NCBI RefSeq assembly: GCF_037977385.1
Contig: NZ_CP150277.1
Coordinates: 1,217,001 to 1,281,000, forward strand
DNA: 64,000 nucleotides
Direction of reading: 5' to 3'
From: Terribacillus sp. FSL K6-0262
GTDB taxonomy: Bacteria; Bacillota; Bacilli; Bacillales; Amphibacillaceae
Part shown: piece after piece, positions 25,963 to 34,425 of the stretch
How positions within the stretch are numbered: the first letter of the stretch is position 1
How the letters are laid out: every line of letters starts with the position of its first letter
Made by a program: the position numbers and the translations under genes
The notes under the pieces: generated by a model
What the model was told of the DNA's origin: nothing
The model's input: the letters and a program-made list of their open reading frames with translations, nothing else
The model's database searches: none

Positions 25963-26586
25963 CCCCGCTTTCAGCATATTCACTGCCTCTTGGATATCGC
26001 TCGCTTTGGTCAAAACCGAGATGAACGAGATTCCATCCGCACCAGCCTGACGGACAGCTTCTGCATTTTTCTGATTGATGCCGCCAATTGCGACTATCGG
26101 AAATTCACCGACTTGTTTCCGGATTTCCCGCAGTCCCGTGAGTCCGATCGGGAACTTGGCATCTATTTTTGTCCGTGTGGCAGCAATGGGACCGACACCA
26201 ATGTAATGTGCCCCGTCCTGGATTGCCTTTTTGGCTTCTTCGGCATTTTGGGCACTTACACCGATGATGAAATGCTCTGGACAGCGTGCCTTCACCAGCT
26301 GCATCGCTTCATCCGTCTGTCCGATATGCACACCATCTGCGCCAATCGCAATGGCAAGATCGACATCGTCATTCACGATGAAAGGAATACTATGCGCACG
26401 GCACCTAGCCTGGAGCCGTTCCGCCAGCTGTCGTTTTGCTTTTCCAGTCCTTGCCCCCTCCCCTTTTTCACGAAATTGAAACATCGTGATGCCCGCATCG
26501 AGCGCTTGCTCCAATATATCCTCCGGATCCTTGTCCGGGCAGTTTTGACTGCCCATGATGAAATAAAGCTCCAATTCCTCTTTCAT
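25948..26586 (-). CDS. thiE: Thiamine-phosphate synthase
   Basis: 212 residues. It couples HMP pyrophosphate and thiazole phosphate to thiamin phosphate. The TIM-barrel motifs FQFREKGEG, VNDDVDLAIAIGADGVHIGQ and IGVGPIAATRTK are clear. The start MKEELELYF follows AAAGGAG by 7 bases. It is separated from thiM by a plus-strand gene, so it is not in the tenA-thiD-thiM transcript, and I saw no second TPP aptamer ahead of it. Confidence 0.94.
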   Translation of the reverse strand: MKEELELYFIMGSQNCPDKDPEDILEQALDAGITMFQFREKGEGARTGKAKRQLAERLQARCRAHSIPFIVNDDVDLAIAIGADGVHIGQTDEAMQLVKARCPEHFIIGVSAQNAEEAKKAIQDGAHYIGVGPIAATRTKIDAKFPIGLTGLREIRKQVGEFPIVAIGGINQKNAEAVRQAGADGISFISVLTKASDIQEAVNMLKAGKVHG

Positions 26587-26759
26587 ATTACTGCTCCTTT
26601 GCCATTGATACTTTTCACATCCCAAACCTGTATTGAATTTGCTCTCATTCCTCAGATAGAAAAATCCCTTGCTCCTAATTTAGGAAAAAGTGTGGAAGAT
26701 GGATAGTAATCCCAAAACTGCGTAAAGTAAGCCCAAGCTTGAACAAGGAGTTGATAAAG

Positions 26760-27083
26760 TTGAAATGGATAAAAGCTGGGGCTGTCATTATCGCTCTATG
26801 CCTTGGATTGGTGGTTGCCAATCCTGCCGCTTCCTTCGCCGCTGACAAAGCTGTTGCAGATGTACTGACAGATAAGCAGAAGCAGGAAATAGCGGCGCTG
26901 CAGAAACAAGCATTGGAGCAAGAAAAGCAAATCATCGAGAAATACGTTGAATTCGGTGTCTTTTCTGAAGAAAAAGCCGACCAAATCGTGAAGCATTTGG
27001 ATCAGCGATTCGAACAGCTGGAGCAGGATGGCTTCATCCCGAAACCGCATCGGCATGGACATCCTGCGCATCCAGATAAATGA
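26760..27083 (+). CDS. Small secreted DUF2680/YckD-like protein
   Basis: About 107 residues: a signal peptide (MKWIKAGAVIIALCLGLVVA to an ASFA cleavage site), then a charged helical region (DKQKQEIAALQKQALEQEKQ) and a His/Pro-rich end (PKPHRHGHPAHPDK). TTG at 26760 is chosen because AAGGAG is 9 bases ahead; another TTG at 26739 lies before that site. The pattern is that of YckD-like proteins of unknown function. The histidine tail could bind metal. Confidence 0.72.
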   Translation: MKWIKAGAVIIALCLGLVVANPAASFAADKAVADVLTDKQKQEIAALQKQALEQEKQIIEKYVEFGVFSEEKADQIVKHLDQRFEQLEQDGFIPKPHRHGHPAHPDK

Positions 27084-27090
27084 CTGTCCA

Positions 27091-27121
27091 CAATCAGCAG
27101 GCTGGAATCCTGCTGATTGTT
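27091..27121. terminator. Terminator between convergent genes
   Basis: A perfect 12-bp stem ACAATCAGCAGG/CCTGCTGATTGT lies between the YckD-like gene and thiM, with TTTCATT on the plus side. Confidence 0.75.
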
Positions 27122-27124
27122 TCA

Positions 27125-27922
27125 TTACACTTCTACCGGAATTTCATCCACTCGTTCCAATCCACTTACGTCATTCCCCAAAAGATAAAGCTGATCCAGG
27201 AAAGCAGCCTGAAAACTTCCCGGAGCTTGCGCAAGCTCGGCTGCAGCCTCTGCTGCGATACCATAGAAACTTAGTGCGCCGATGCATGCTTTCATCACAT
27301 CATCCGCAGCTCCTGCAAATGCCGCAACGACTGCACCGAGAAGGCAGCCGGATCCTGTTATTTTCGTCAGCATCTCATGGCCATTCGACACACTATACGT
27401 ATGGTTCCCATCCGAGAGGACATCTATTTTGCCTGTTGCGATCACAATCGTATCCAGCTCTCTTGCAATTTGCTGGACGTGGCCTGGGGATATACCTTCA
27501 CCAGAACCATCCACACCTTTTATTTTAGCCGATATACCGCCGAGGACAGCTATTTCACCCGCATTCCCCCGTATGACAGTGACATCCACCTCTGCCAAAA
27601 TACGACGGGCTGTTTCTGTCCTGTAGGTCGTCGCACCCACACCGACAGGATCGAAAATCACCGGGATACCGAGTCTGTTCGCTTCTTTCCCAGCTAAGAT
27701 CATCGCTTCCGCATCGGCAGCAGCCAGGGTGCCGATATTGATCAGCAGCGCCTGTGCATGCTGCACCATCTGCGCTGCTTCTTCCTTAGCGGATGCCATA
27801 ACCGGAGAAGCTCCGAGTGCAATCAACCCATTTGCAGTAAAATTGATGACCACATTGTTTGTAATACAATGAATCAGTGGGTTCTTTGTGCGGACTTCCT
27901 TTATCACATCAGTATACTTCAT
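27125..27922 (-). CDS. thiM: Hydroxyethylthiazole kinase
   Basis: 265 residues. It phosphorylates 5-(2-hydroxyethyl)-4-methylthiazole salvaged from thiamin. Typical parts are HCITNNVVINFTANGLIALG, PVMASAKEE, FDPVGVGATTYR and TGSGCLLGAVV. The start MKYTDV follows AGGAGG. It overlaps thiD by 14 bases as the last gene of the TPP-riboswitch operon. Confidence 0.95.
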   Translation of the reverse strand: MKYTDVIKEVRTKNPLIHCITNNVVINFTANGLIALGASPVMASAKEEAAQMVQHAQALLINIGTLAAADAEAMILAGKEANRLGIPVIFDPVGVGATTYRTETARRILAEVDVTVIRGNAGEIAVLGGISAKIKGVDGSGEGISPGHVQQIARELDTIVIATGKIDVLSDGNHTYSVSNGHEMLTKITGSGCLLGAVVAAFAGAADDVMKACIGALSFYGIAAEAAAELAQAPGSFQAAFLDQLYLLGNDVSGLERVDEIPVEV

Positions 27923-28745
27923 TATGCTGTCCCTCCTGTACAGGCACACTTTTCAGACGGTAGCCCCAATGGTTTGTCGGCCCGTTCCCTTTGCCTAGCT
28001 GCAGCGAATAACGAATCGCATCTGTTACAAACTCCTTGCCGATTTTGACTGCCTCCTGCAACGATCTCCCCTTCGCCAATTCCGCTGTGATTGCCGCCGA
28101 ATATGTGCATCCTGTTCCATGAGTATGCTTTGTCGGGATTCGCTCGGCTGTGTAGGACGTAAAGTTTTCCCCATCATAAAGCCAATCTGCAGCTAAAGCA
28201 TCTTCCATATGCCCGCCTTTCATAAGGACAGCTTTTGCCCCATATTCCCTGACGATTCTTTTTGCCGCTGTTTTCATACTGGCTTCGTCCTCTATCCGCA
28301 TTCCAGTTAGTTCTTCCGCTTCCGGTACGTTCGGCGTAACCAGTGATGCCAGCGGCACGAGATGTGTCTTCAGCGCATCTCTCGAATCTTCTCCCATTAG
28401 GGCATGCCCGCTTTTGGCATACATGACAGGATCCATGACATAAATGGTATTTGCATCATTCAGCATAGCAGCGATACAGCGCATCATCTCTTCCGATGCA
28501 ATCATTCCGGTCTTTACAGCAGCCGGGATGATGTCCGAAAAAATGGATTCCAGCTGCTGCTTTAGAAATTCGACCGGAACATGATGAATTGCCTGCACAC
28601 CAGTCGTGTTCTGGGCGACAAGGGATGTTATCACGCTCATGCCATATACCTCGCGCTCTTGGAATGTCTTCAGATCAGCCTGGATGCCGGCACCGCCTGA
28701 AGGATCCGTACCGGCAATCGTCAAAGCACTCTTCACATCAGGCAT
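27909..28745 (-). CDS. thiD: Hydroxymethylpyrimidine/phosphomethylpyrimidine kinase
   Basis: 278 residues of the ribokinase family. It phosphorylates HMP and HMP-P. The N-terminal TIAGTDPSGGAGIQADLKTF, the DPVMYAKSGHALM region and GTGCTYSAAI are diagnostic. It overlaps tenA by 8 bases and thiM by 14, giving a tight tenA-thiD-thiM salvage operon. Confidence 0.95.
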   Translation of the reverse strand: MPDVKSALTIAGTDPSGGAGIQADLKTFQEREVYGMSVITSLVAQNTTGVQAIHHVPVEFLKQQLESIFSDIIPAAVKTGMIASEEMMRCIAAMLNDANTIYVMDPVMYAKSGHALMGEDSRDALKTHLVPLASLVTPNVPEAEELTGMRIEDEASMKTAAKRIVREYGAKAVLMKGGHMEDALAADWLYDGENFTSYTAERIPTKHTHGTGCTYSAAITAELAKGRSLQEAVKIGKEFVTDAIRYSLQLGKGNGPTNHWGYRLKSVPVQEGQHNEVY

Positions 28746-29436
28746 GAAGGGACTCCCCTTTCAATGGTATCATCCAATCTTGCTCGGTGGTTGCCATCTC
28801 CCAAAAGGCATGTTCCAGCATACAGCTTTTCAGGAATGCTTTACGCGCTCGTTCCTTGGCAGCAGATCCTGCTGTTTCCGCCCATTTGTCCAGCCGCTTG
28901 CAAAGCTCGGCTGTCACATCCGGCATACCGTCTTCCCTGCTGGCATAGAACTGGATCCATTCCAGGAACGGATTGGATTCATCCGGCTCCTTCGTCTCGA
29001 TAATATGGGCAGCCAGCGCTTGATACGTCCACGGGCAAGGCAGGAGTGCTGCCATCAGCTCCCCGATATCACCATGTACAGCACTATTCATCATGTGGGA
29101 AATGTAATGATCTGCTGCCGGCGGCGGTGTCATACGCTGCAAATCCTCGTATTTCACACCAGCCACCTTACAGAACACATTATGCGGATGAATTTCACTA
29201 TGCAGGACAAAATTAATCTGGGACTGATAGAAATCCATCTCTTCCCTTGTCTCACATTTGCTTACTGCCAAGCCATAAATACGAGCGAATGCAGTCAGGT
29301 ACTCATAGTCTGCCTTCACGTAATGGATCAGCGCCTCTTTAGGCACATGGCCATTTGCAACTCCTTCGACGAAAGGATGCTGATAGATTGCTTCGAAAAC
29401 CGGGTTTGCTTCTTCTCTCAATTGTGCAGAAAACAT
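28738..29436 (-). CDS. tenA: Aminopyrimidine aminohydrolase / thiaminase II
   Basis: 232 residues. TenA releases HMP from degraded thiamin. The catalytic Cys is in LLPCPWTYQA, and the C-terminal LEHAFWEMA holds the conserved Glu. The start MFSAQ follows GGAGGAA. A longer open frame upstream crosses the riboswitch terminator. It is the first gene after the TPP riboswitch. Confidence 0.94.
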   Translation of the reverse strand: MFSAQLREEANPVFEAIYQHPFVEGVANGHVPKEALIHYVKADYEYLTAFARIYGLAVSKCETREEMDFYQSQINFVLHSEIHPHNVFCKVAGVKYEDLQRMTPPPAADHYISHMMNSAVHGDIGELMAALLPCPWTYQALAAHIIETKEPDESNPFLEWIQFYASREDGMPDVTAELCKRLDKWAETAGSAAKERARKAFLKSCMLEHAFWEMATTEQDWMIPLKGESLHA

Positions 29437-29494
29437 GTAAATTCCTCCCCTTATTGGAGAAAGCCCTGATGAAGAGTGATTGGCGCCGGCTAAA

Positions 29495-29526
29495 TAAAAA
29501 AGCCGCTCCAGAAGTATGGAGCGACT
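29495..29526 (-). terminator. Expression-platform terminator of the TPP riboswitch
   Basis: AGTCGCTCCA pairs with TGGAGCGGCT on the minus strand and is followed by six T, between the aptamer and tenA. Confidence 0.88.
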
Positions 29527-29568
29527 CGTATACATAGCGATAGTGTCAAAGTTCACACGAATCCGGCT

Positions 29569-29654
29569 CCACTTCCCTACGCTGGTGTTAACCAGATCAG
29601 GTTCAAAGGGATAAAGATCTCTCTTATCTCAGCCGAACGGCACCCCTAGTGGAC
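29569..29654 (-). promoter_or_regulatory. TPP (thi-box) riboswitch
   Basis: The minus strand shows ACTAGGGGTGCC, GGCTGAGATAAGAG, CCCTTTGAACCTGATCTGG and CCAGCGTAGGGAAGTGG, the full thi-box core in order. It governs tenA-thiD-thiM. Confidence 0.96.
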
Positions 29655-29716
29655 TTCCTCAAATTCAATTGTCCCTTTAACTATCACATGCATGGATAAG
29701 ATTGTCAACCGATGCA

Positions 29717-30745
29717 TCAAGTGAAATATTCAATCCGTGAATGCGGGAACATTTTATAGATCGTGCTCCCAAGAATGTCTTTGATTTCTTCCTGTTCCTC
29801 ATTCTGATAAACATACTTCCCGATACCGTAGCGGCCCCATTTATATTTCCGCTTGTTTTCATCGAGTTCCAGCTTTGTCATCGGGTAATTTTTCTGGATG
29901 ACACGTTTTGCCGGCTTTGTGAAACGGTGCTGGATCAATTCAAAGGTAAGGTTCTTTTTGGCATGAGCGGGCAGCGCTGCTTCCAGATGCTCCAGCATTT
30001 CCGGATAGCCCTTCTGCCAGCCCTCATGCAGATAAATCGGAGCAACGATGAAGCCAAGCGGATAACCTGCTTCTGCAACTTTCACGGCAGCTTCGATCCG
30101 ATCTTTCAAACGGGAGGTTCCAGGTTCGAAGTATTTGATCACATAGTCATCATTGATGCTGAATCGGAACCTTGTCCGTCCCTGATGATCTGCGTCCAGC
30201 AAATGATCCACATGGGCAAATTTCGTCACGAAACGCAGCTGTCCATGTTTGGATCGACCGAAGTATTCTATTGCATGTTTCAGCGTGTGCGTCAGATGGT
30301 CGATGCCGACAATATCCGAAGTACAGGAAGCCTCGAAACGCGTCTCTTCAGGCGCCCTCTCCTGCATATATTGCTCTGCCGCCTCGAAAATCTCATCTGT
30401 ATTCACATACGTACGGATATAAGGTTTGGATCCCATCGTTGTCTGCAGGTAGCAATAATGGCAATGTCCCATACATCCTGTCGCAAAAGGAATCGCATAT
30501 TCCGCAGATGGTTTGGACGTATCGAATTTCAATGTTTTCCGTACGCCGACGACCAATGTCGATTTGGCAGTGCGATACTTCTGGAACTCATTTTCCCCCG
30601 GCAGATTACGAACCTGGTTATGGGAAGTGGTCTCACGGATTTCCACTCCCATGTCCTGGAATTTATCCCGAAGTTTCACGCCAAGCGGATACTCCAATGC
30701 CCTGGGCTCGATATAGACGAGCTGCGGCACGAACGGTTTAACCAT
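29717..30745 (-). CDS. splB: Spore photoproduct lyase
   Basis: 342 residues, the same length as the B. subtilis enzyme. This radical-SAM protein splits spore photoproduct in DNA during germination. The cluster cysteines are in GCMGHCHYCYL (CX3CX2C), and the hydrogen-donor cysteine is in EASCTSDIVG. ATG at 30745 is preferred to an upstream GTG because GAGGGTGG precedes it. It overlaps splA. Its presence is strong evidence for endospore formation. Confidence 0.96.
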   Translation of the reverse strand: MVKPFVPQLVYIEPRALEYPLGVKLRDKFQDMGVEIRETTSHNQVRNLPGENEFQKYRTAKSTLVVGVRKTLKFDTSKPSAEYAIPFATGCMGHCHYCYLQTTMGSKPYIRTYVNTDEIFEAAEQYMQERAPEETRFEASCTSDIVGIDHLTHTLKHAIEYFGRSKHGQLRFVTKFAHVDHLLDADHQGRTRFRFSINDDYVIKYFEPGTSRLKDRIEAAVKVAEAGYPLGFIVAPIYLHEGWQKGYPEMLEHLEAALPAHAKKNLTFELIQHRFTKPAKRVIQKNYPMTKLELDENKRKYKWGRYGIGKYVYQNEEQEEIKDILGSTIYKMFPHSRIEYFT

Positions 30746-30980
30746 AATACCCACCCTCGGTCAGGCCGAAAGCAGACACATACGCCTCCTCCGCCTCGCC
30801 AAGATCCTGATAGACTGCAACTTCATCCGTCAGCGGATAATACGTTTCATAAATGAACAAAGCAAGTTCCCCGGGCTTTTCCGGATGATGGACGACTGCT
30901 GCTTCCTGTATATTTGCCACTCCCTGTGCATGAGGATTGCGAATGATCACATAGACGATATCCCCTGGCTGAAATGCCAT
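30738..30980 (-). CDS. splA: SplA family regulator of splB
   Basis: 80 residues; the pattern GDIVYVIIRNPHAQGVANIQ and GELALFIYETYYPLTDEVAV matches SplA, a TRAP-related negative regulator of the spl operon. AAGGAGG lies 7 bases ahead of the ATG. Overlap with splB indicates coupled translation. Confidence 0.9.
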   Translation of the reverse strand: MAFQPGDIVYVIIRNPHAQGVANIQEAAVVHHPEKPGELALFIYETYYPLTDEVAVYQDLGEAEEAYVSAFGLTEGGYYG

Positions 30981-31013
30981 ACCGTTGGCCTCCTTTTTTA
31001 TACATACTGGGGG

Positions 31014-31020
31014 TAGTATG
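31014..31020 (-). promoter_or_regulatory. Sigma-G-like -10 upstream of splA
   Basis: The minus strand has CATACTA, the usual -10 of forespore sigma-G promoters. The -35 position (around ACATG) is a poor match, so this rests mainly on the -10 and on the known forespore expression of splAB. Confidence 0.4.
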
Positions 31021-31100
31021 CACAAATTGCAGACAAAGCATGTAAAAAAATGAACCCTTTTCCAGGAAGTATTCGTCTACTTCTTAAGGAGGGGTCCATA

Positions 31101-31172
31101 GTGAAAATCTTTATATATATTTTTCTGTTCATCATCTTGTCTTTTATCGTTTACTATCTGCTGGCCAATTGA
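31101..31172 (+). CDS. Single-span small membrane peptide (23 residues)
   Basis: A GTG frame with a very strong AAGGAGGGG site. It encodes MKIFIYIFLFIILSF followed by IVYYLLAN: one hydrophobic helix with almost no loops. It was too short for routine calling. A small hairpin (GAAGTA/TACTTC) stands directly before the ribosome binding site. It is divergent from splA. Function is unknown; small spore-membrane or toxin-like peptides look like this. Confidence 0.6.
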   Translation: MKIFIYIFLFIILSFIVYYLLAN

Positions 31173-31173
31173 A

Positions 31174-31380
31174 TCATATCCGGAAACGGGCCACAGAGGT
31201 TTGCAGCTCTTCCGCAAGATACGAAAGCGAACCGGATGAGGCAGCTCCTTCTTCAGTTGCGTCATCTTCGACAAACAAATCATAAGCTTCTTCATTCTGA
31301 TTCGCCTTTGTCCGGATGTCATTCAGCTTTACCCGCGCTTGTTTATAGATTTCATAAATACTTTCCACCTGCATGCACAT
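31174..31380 (-). CDS. Small protein ending like a chemoreceptor C-terminus
   Basis: 68 residues (or 66 from the second ATG). The end LSYLAEELQTSVARFRI looks like the last residues of methyl-accepting chemotaxis proteins, but the rest of the signalling domain is absent. No good ribosome binding site is visible. It may be a remnant or an unrecognised small protein. Confidence 0.4.
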   Translation of the reverse strand: MCMQVESIYEIYKQARVKLNDIRTKANQNEEAYDLFVEDDATEEGAASSGSLSYLAEELQTSVARFRI

Positions 31381-31472
31381 CGTATTATGTCTTAATTTTT
31401 AAAAAAACTCGTCAACAAAAGCCCTGCCACTTCAGCGCAATGATGCCGCCTGGTATCAGGACTTTCACACAA

Positions 31473-32504
31473 TTATCTCAATGGAAACAATGAACCGCCA
31501 GAAACTGCTTCCGGACTTGGTTTCCCCACATAGTAGCCTTGGGCTAAATCAATTCCAATACGCTTGCAGAAGCCAAATTCTTCTTCTCTTTCAATCCCTT
31601 CTGCCAGAACCTTCGAACCAAGTGTCCTGGCAACATCGATCACATTATGGAGAAATTCCTGTTTTTCGGGATCCGTATCGCAATCGGATATATATGCCCT
31701 GTCTATTTTGACGATATCTGGCTCCAGCTCCCTGAACAAATCAAGTGTGGAATAGCCTGCTCCCACATCATCAAGCGCCACCATCATCCCCTCTTGTTTA
31801 TAGCGTTTGAAAATACGTTTCAAGCGGGACACGTCATCCAATTTCTCCGTTTCGACCACTTCAAACACTAGATCACCGGGAGCAATCCCATATTCATTGA
31901 CCATATGGAAAGTCTGCCTCAGACAGTAATCAGGATTATAGATAGTGGATGGCAGGAAATTGATGAAACTCTTCACTCCAGCCGGTATACCTTCCTTTGC
32001 CCTCTTCCTGACTGCCGTCTGTCTCGCTTGCTGATCAAGCATGGCGGTGAGTCCTGCTTCAGCAGCGAAATGAAACAAGACATCTGGCGTTACTTCCGAT
32101 TTGTCCGCGCGCAATAAGTGCTCAAAACCGAAAATCGCCTCATCCTTCATGGAAATGATCGGCTGCAAAAAGGAACGAAATGCTCTCTTATCGATGATCT
32201 CCGTAAATTGGGGGAATTGAATCCGATGAAGCAGCACCTCGACTGGCACCATTGGATAACTATGCGTGACTTTCTTGGCAACGGAACACATTGCATCGGT
32301 TATGCTTTGGCTTCGGATGGAGAGCAGCATCTGCTCCAGCTGATGTTTATTGAAATATTGATAAATCGTATATCTATCTTCCTGCCTGAGCGGATTGCCT
32401 AAAGGCGGATTTTGATAGGATCCCGGCAGCCTCAGCAGTAATTCCCCCTTCTCCGGTATAGGGAGGATAGTACCGCACATCGCACAAACAGAGGGCTGCT
32501 CCAT
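31473..32504 (-). CDS. EAL-domain c-di-GMP phosphodiesterase
   Basis: 343 residues. The N-terminal 95 residues begin with a CXXC (VCAMCGTILP) and have no known sensor fold. The EAL domain follows with the signature changed to EHL in FGFEHLLRAD. The other catalytic residues are present: N in FINFLPS, E in FEVVETE, DD in ALDDVGAGYS, K in VKIDRAY, E in AEGIE and Q in AQGYYVG. It is likely active in hydrolysing c-di-GMP. The start MEQPSV overlaps the YjbQ stop, so the two are translated together. Confidence 0.85.
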   Translation of the reverse strand: MEQPSVCAMCGTILPIPEKGELLLRLPGSYQNPPLGNPLRQEDRYTIYQYFNKHQLEQMLLSIRSQSITDAMCSVAKKVTHSYPMVPVEVLLHRIQFPQFTEIIDKRAFRSFLQPIISMKDEAIFGFEHLLRADKSEVTPDVLFHFAAEAGLTAMLDQQARQTAVRKRAKEGIPAGVKSFINFLPSTIYNPDYCLRQTFHMVNEYGIAPGDLVFEVVETEKLDDVSRLKRIFKRYKQEGMMVALDDVGAGYSTLDLFRELEPDIVKIDRAYISDCDTDPEKQEFLHNVIDVARTLGSKVLAEGIEREEEFGFCKRIGIDLAQGYYVGKPSPEAVSGGSLFPLR

Positions 32505-32917
32505 CACGATACACCCTTTCCGCATGGCAGGACTTGAACTGCATACTTCCGTGATCTGGGTCCATCGAATTCACAAAAATAAATGCCTTGCCATGTCCCC
32601 AATACTAATTCCCCCCCTGAAATAAGGACTGTCTGCGCATGTCCGACGGTACTGGTCTTTAAATGGGCTGCAGTATTTCCTTCTGCATGGCGGTCCAACT
32701 CATGTTCCCAAGGAAATACCTCCCTGAGCCGGCGAAGAAAATCCCGTTTCACATCGGGATCGGCATTCTCATTTACAGTGATCCCCGCCGTCGTATGCAG
32801 GGAAGAGATGACTGCAATCCCCTCCAGGATGCCTGCGGACTGTATATAGCGCTGAATGGAGTCGGTGATTTCAATCATATCATCATGCTGGTTTGTTACT
32901 ATTGGGAAAATGTCCAT
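32504..32917 (-). CDS. YjbQ family protein (UPF0047)
   Basis: 137 residues with the family core [19 protein letters not shown] and the later [20 protein letters not shown] and [16 protein letters not shown]. Relatives have weak thiamin-phosphate synthase activity but no settled role. AGGAGG precedes the ATG at 32917. It overlaps the EAL gene by one to two bases. The gap to the next gene (32918-33164) holds no clear gene. Confidence 0.85.
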   Translation of the reverse strand: MDIFPIVTNQHDDMIEITDSIQRYIQSAGILEGIAVISSLHTTAGITVNENADPDVKRDFLRRLREVFPWEHELDRHAEGNTAAHLKTSTVGHAQTVLISGGELVLGTWQGIYFCEFDGPRSRKYAVQVLPCGKGVS

Positions 32918-33164
32918 AGTCCTGCCTCCTGTTCTGATCCTATACCCAAAATTATTCGACATTGTTCTACATAATCCTTTTTAAATCCAAAAAAGTGTCT
33001 GAACCAACTTTGACAGCGTTATCATAAATCATTCAAAATGGCATGACCCAGTAACTCTTCTTCATATATTTCTATTGCAGAGACAGAAGCGCCTAAAGTG
33101 GGGATAGGAGATAAAGAGCTTCACTTAGTGCCAGGAGGAACAAACGAAGAAAAAATCTCATGAC

Positions 33165-33196
33165 AAAAAAGCAGTCTGCATTTGCAGACTGCTTTT
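33165..33196 (-). terminator. Terminator after flavodoxin gene
   Basis: AAAAGCAGTCTGCA pairs with TGCAGACTGCTTTT, a near-perfect stem with T runs, overlapping the flavodoxin stop. Confidence 0.88.
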
Positions 33197-33662
33197 ATAT
33201 GTGCTGTTTTTCCACTATCGAAGCAAACGAAGCCGCGAATTCCTGACAGTTGCGGATATCCTCGTCTTCCGGGGATAGGTCGACTTTCAGGTTTTCTAAA
33301 ACGATTTCCGCTCCTCGTTCCTTGAATTTCTCCTCAAACGAATCGATGGCCGCACCGAAACTTGCATATATCGAATCACAAGATCCAAAAAGAGCTACTG
33401 GCTTGCCGTCCAGTTCGATGTCATCCAGCTCATCATAGAAATCCTCGATTTCGTAAGGGATGTCTCCGTCTCCCCAAGTATAGGTACCCATCAAGATGCC
33501 ATCGTAATCCGGCATCGTAAATACATCTAGTTGATCTATATCAATTTGGACCTTCGTTACCTCGATCCCTTTTTCCTCCAGAGTCTGTTCCATAATGTCA
33601 GCCATCTCTTCTGTGTTGCCCGACATACTGGTGAATGCTATCAGTACACTTGCCACCTTCAT
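33195..33662 (-). CDS. Flavodoxin
   Basis: 155 residues. The FMN phosphate loop TSMSGNTEEM is at residues 10-19, the isoalloxazine loops are TYTWGDGDIP and GSCDSIYASFG, and the protein is strongly acidic as expected for an electron carrier. It probably replaces ferredoxin under iron limitation, since its promoter carries a Fur-box-like site; B. subtilis YkuN/YkuP behave this way. AAGGGA stands before the ATG. Confidence 0.92.
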   Translation of the reverse strand: MKVASVLIAFTSMSGNTEEMADIMEQTLEEKGIEVTKVQIDIDQLDVFTMPDYDGILMGTYTWGDGDIPYEIEDFYDELDDIELDGKPVALFGSCDSIYASFGAAIDSFEEKFKERGAEIVLENLKVDLSPEDEDIRNCQEFAASFASIVEKQHI

Positions 33663-33684
33663 TCACTTCCCTTCATCTGCTCTC

Positions 33685-33714
33685 ATTTTAATTGATAACA
33701 ATTCTCAATGTCAA
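33685..33714 (-). promoter_or_regulatory. Promoter with Fur box ahead of flavodoxin
   Basis: On the minus strand TTGACA (33714-33709) and TAAAAT (33690-33685) are 18 bases apart. Between them TGAGAAT-T-GTTATCA matches the Fur 7-1-7 consensus TGATAATNATTATCA at 12 of 14 positions. Iron-replete Fur would block this promoter. Confidence 0.75.
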
Positions 33715-33734
33715 ATGGAGCAATCAAGGAAGCA

Positions 33735-33935
33735 TCATTTCCTTTTGACTGCCTGGTAGGCAAGCTTAAAGTTCTTTTTCGTCTCTTCGCCGAAGATATT
33801 GAGGTCACCTTCGAAAATCTGCTCAACTGTAAGCTGATAAGCTTCTTCCAGGGTACAGTTGCGTGTATTCAGCAACAGGCGAAAATAGGATATGAAATAT
33901 TCCTCACTAAGAATCGCCGCGTTTTTCATCATCAT
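33735..33935 (-). CDS. Hypothetical small protein
   Basis: 66 residues, helical and charged (LSEEYFISYFRLLLNTRNCT, FGEETKKNFKLAYQAVKRK). Three consecutive ATG codons follow AAAGG, so the exact start is unsure. It lies upstream of the Fur-type promoter, on the same strand. I do not recognise the family. Confidence 0.55.
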   Translation of the reverse strand: MMMKNAAILSEEYFISYFRLLLNTRNCTLEEAYQLTVEQIFEGDLNIFGEETKKNFKLAYQAVKRK

Positions 33936-34032
33936 ACTACCTTTCCTTATGAATCCATCATACTAGCGTAACATAAATAATGGGGTATAATACAGACATA
34001 CAGCAGTATATGCAGAAAAAGAAGGTTTGTGT

Positions 34033-34425
34033 ATGAAAGTGTATATCGCCATCGGCTGCGGCGGCAGTATCGGGGCACTTCTGCGTTATCTTGCCGGGGT
34101 AATAGTGAATCAGGACGGCAGTTTTCCCCTGGCCACGCTTTGCATCAATATCGTTGGTTGTTTCGCTATGGGGTATTTGACTAACTTCGTCAAACGGCGC
34201 TTCTTCGGGGATAATCCTGCCCTGGCCAAAGGACTGACTACCGGCTTGGTCGGGGCTTTTACGACCTTTTCCACTGTCAGCCTGGATACAGCCCTGCTTT
34301 TCCAGGATGATCTGATCCATATCGGATTGCTCTATCTTGCATGCAGTACCGCGGGCGGCCTGGGCGCTCTGCTTCTCGGACTGCGCTTTTCCCCGGATCC
34401 GGCTCAAAAGGAGCGTGGAGTATGA
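34033..34425 (+). CDS. crcB1: Fluoride channel subunit CrcB/FluC (first copy)
   Basis: 130 residues with four membrane segments; GGSIGALLRYLAG near the start, the INIVGCFAMGY helix with its key Asn, and GLVGAFTTFSTVSLD are the Fluc motifs. ATG at 34033 follows AAGG by 7 bases. A -10 TATAAT is at about 33984. No fluoride (crcB) riboswitch is visible upstream. The stop overlaps the second copy. Confidence 0.92.
   Translation: MKVYIAIGCGGSIGALLRYLAGVIVNQDGSFPLATLCINIVGCFAMGYLTNFVKRRFFGDNPALAKGLTTGLVGAFTTFSTVSLDTALLFQDDLIHIGLLYLACSTAGGLGALLLGLRFSPDPAQKERGV

Noticed and set aside
29741..30856. A 371-codon frame opposite splB and splA
   Set aside because: It is the reverse strand of two clearly coding genes; the translation has no recognisable domain.
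33095..33163. A short plus-strand frame (GTG, about 21 codons, ending VPGGTNEEKIS)
   Set aside because: It resembles a protein tail but lacks a usable start and ribosome binding site; kept as non-coding.
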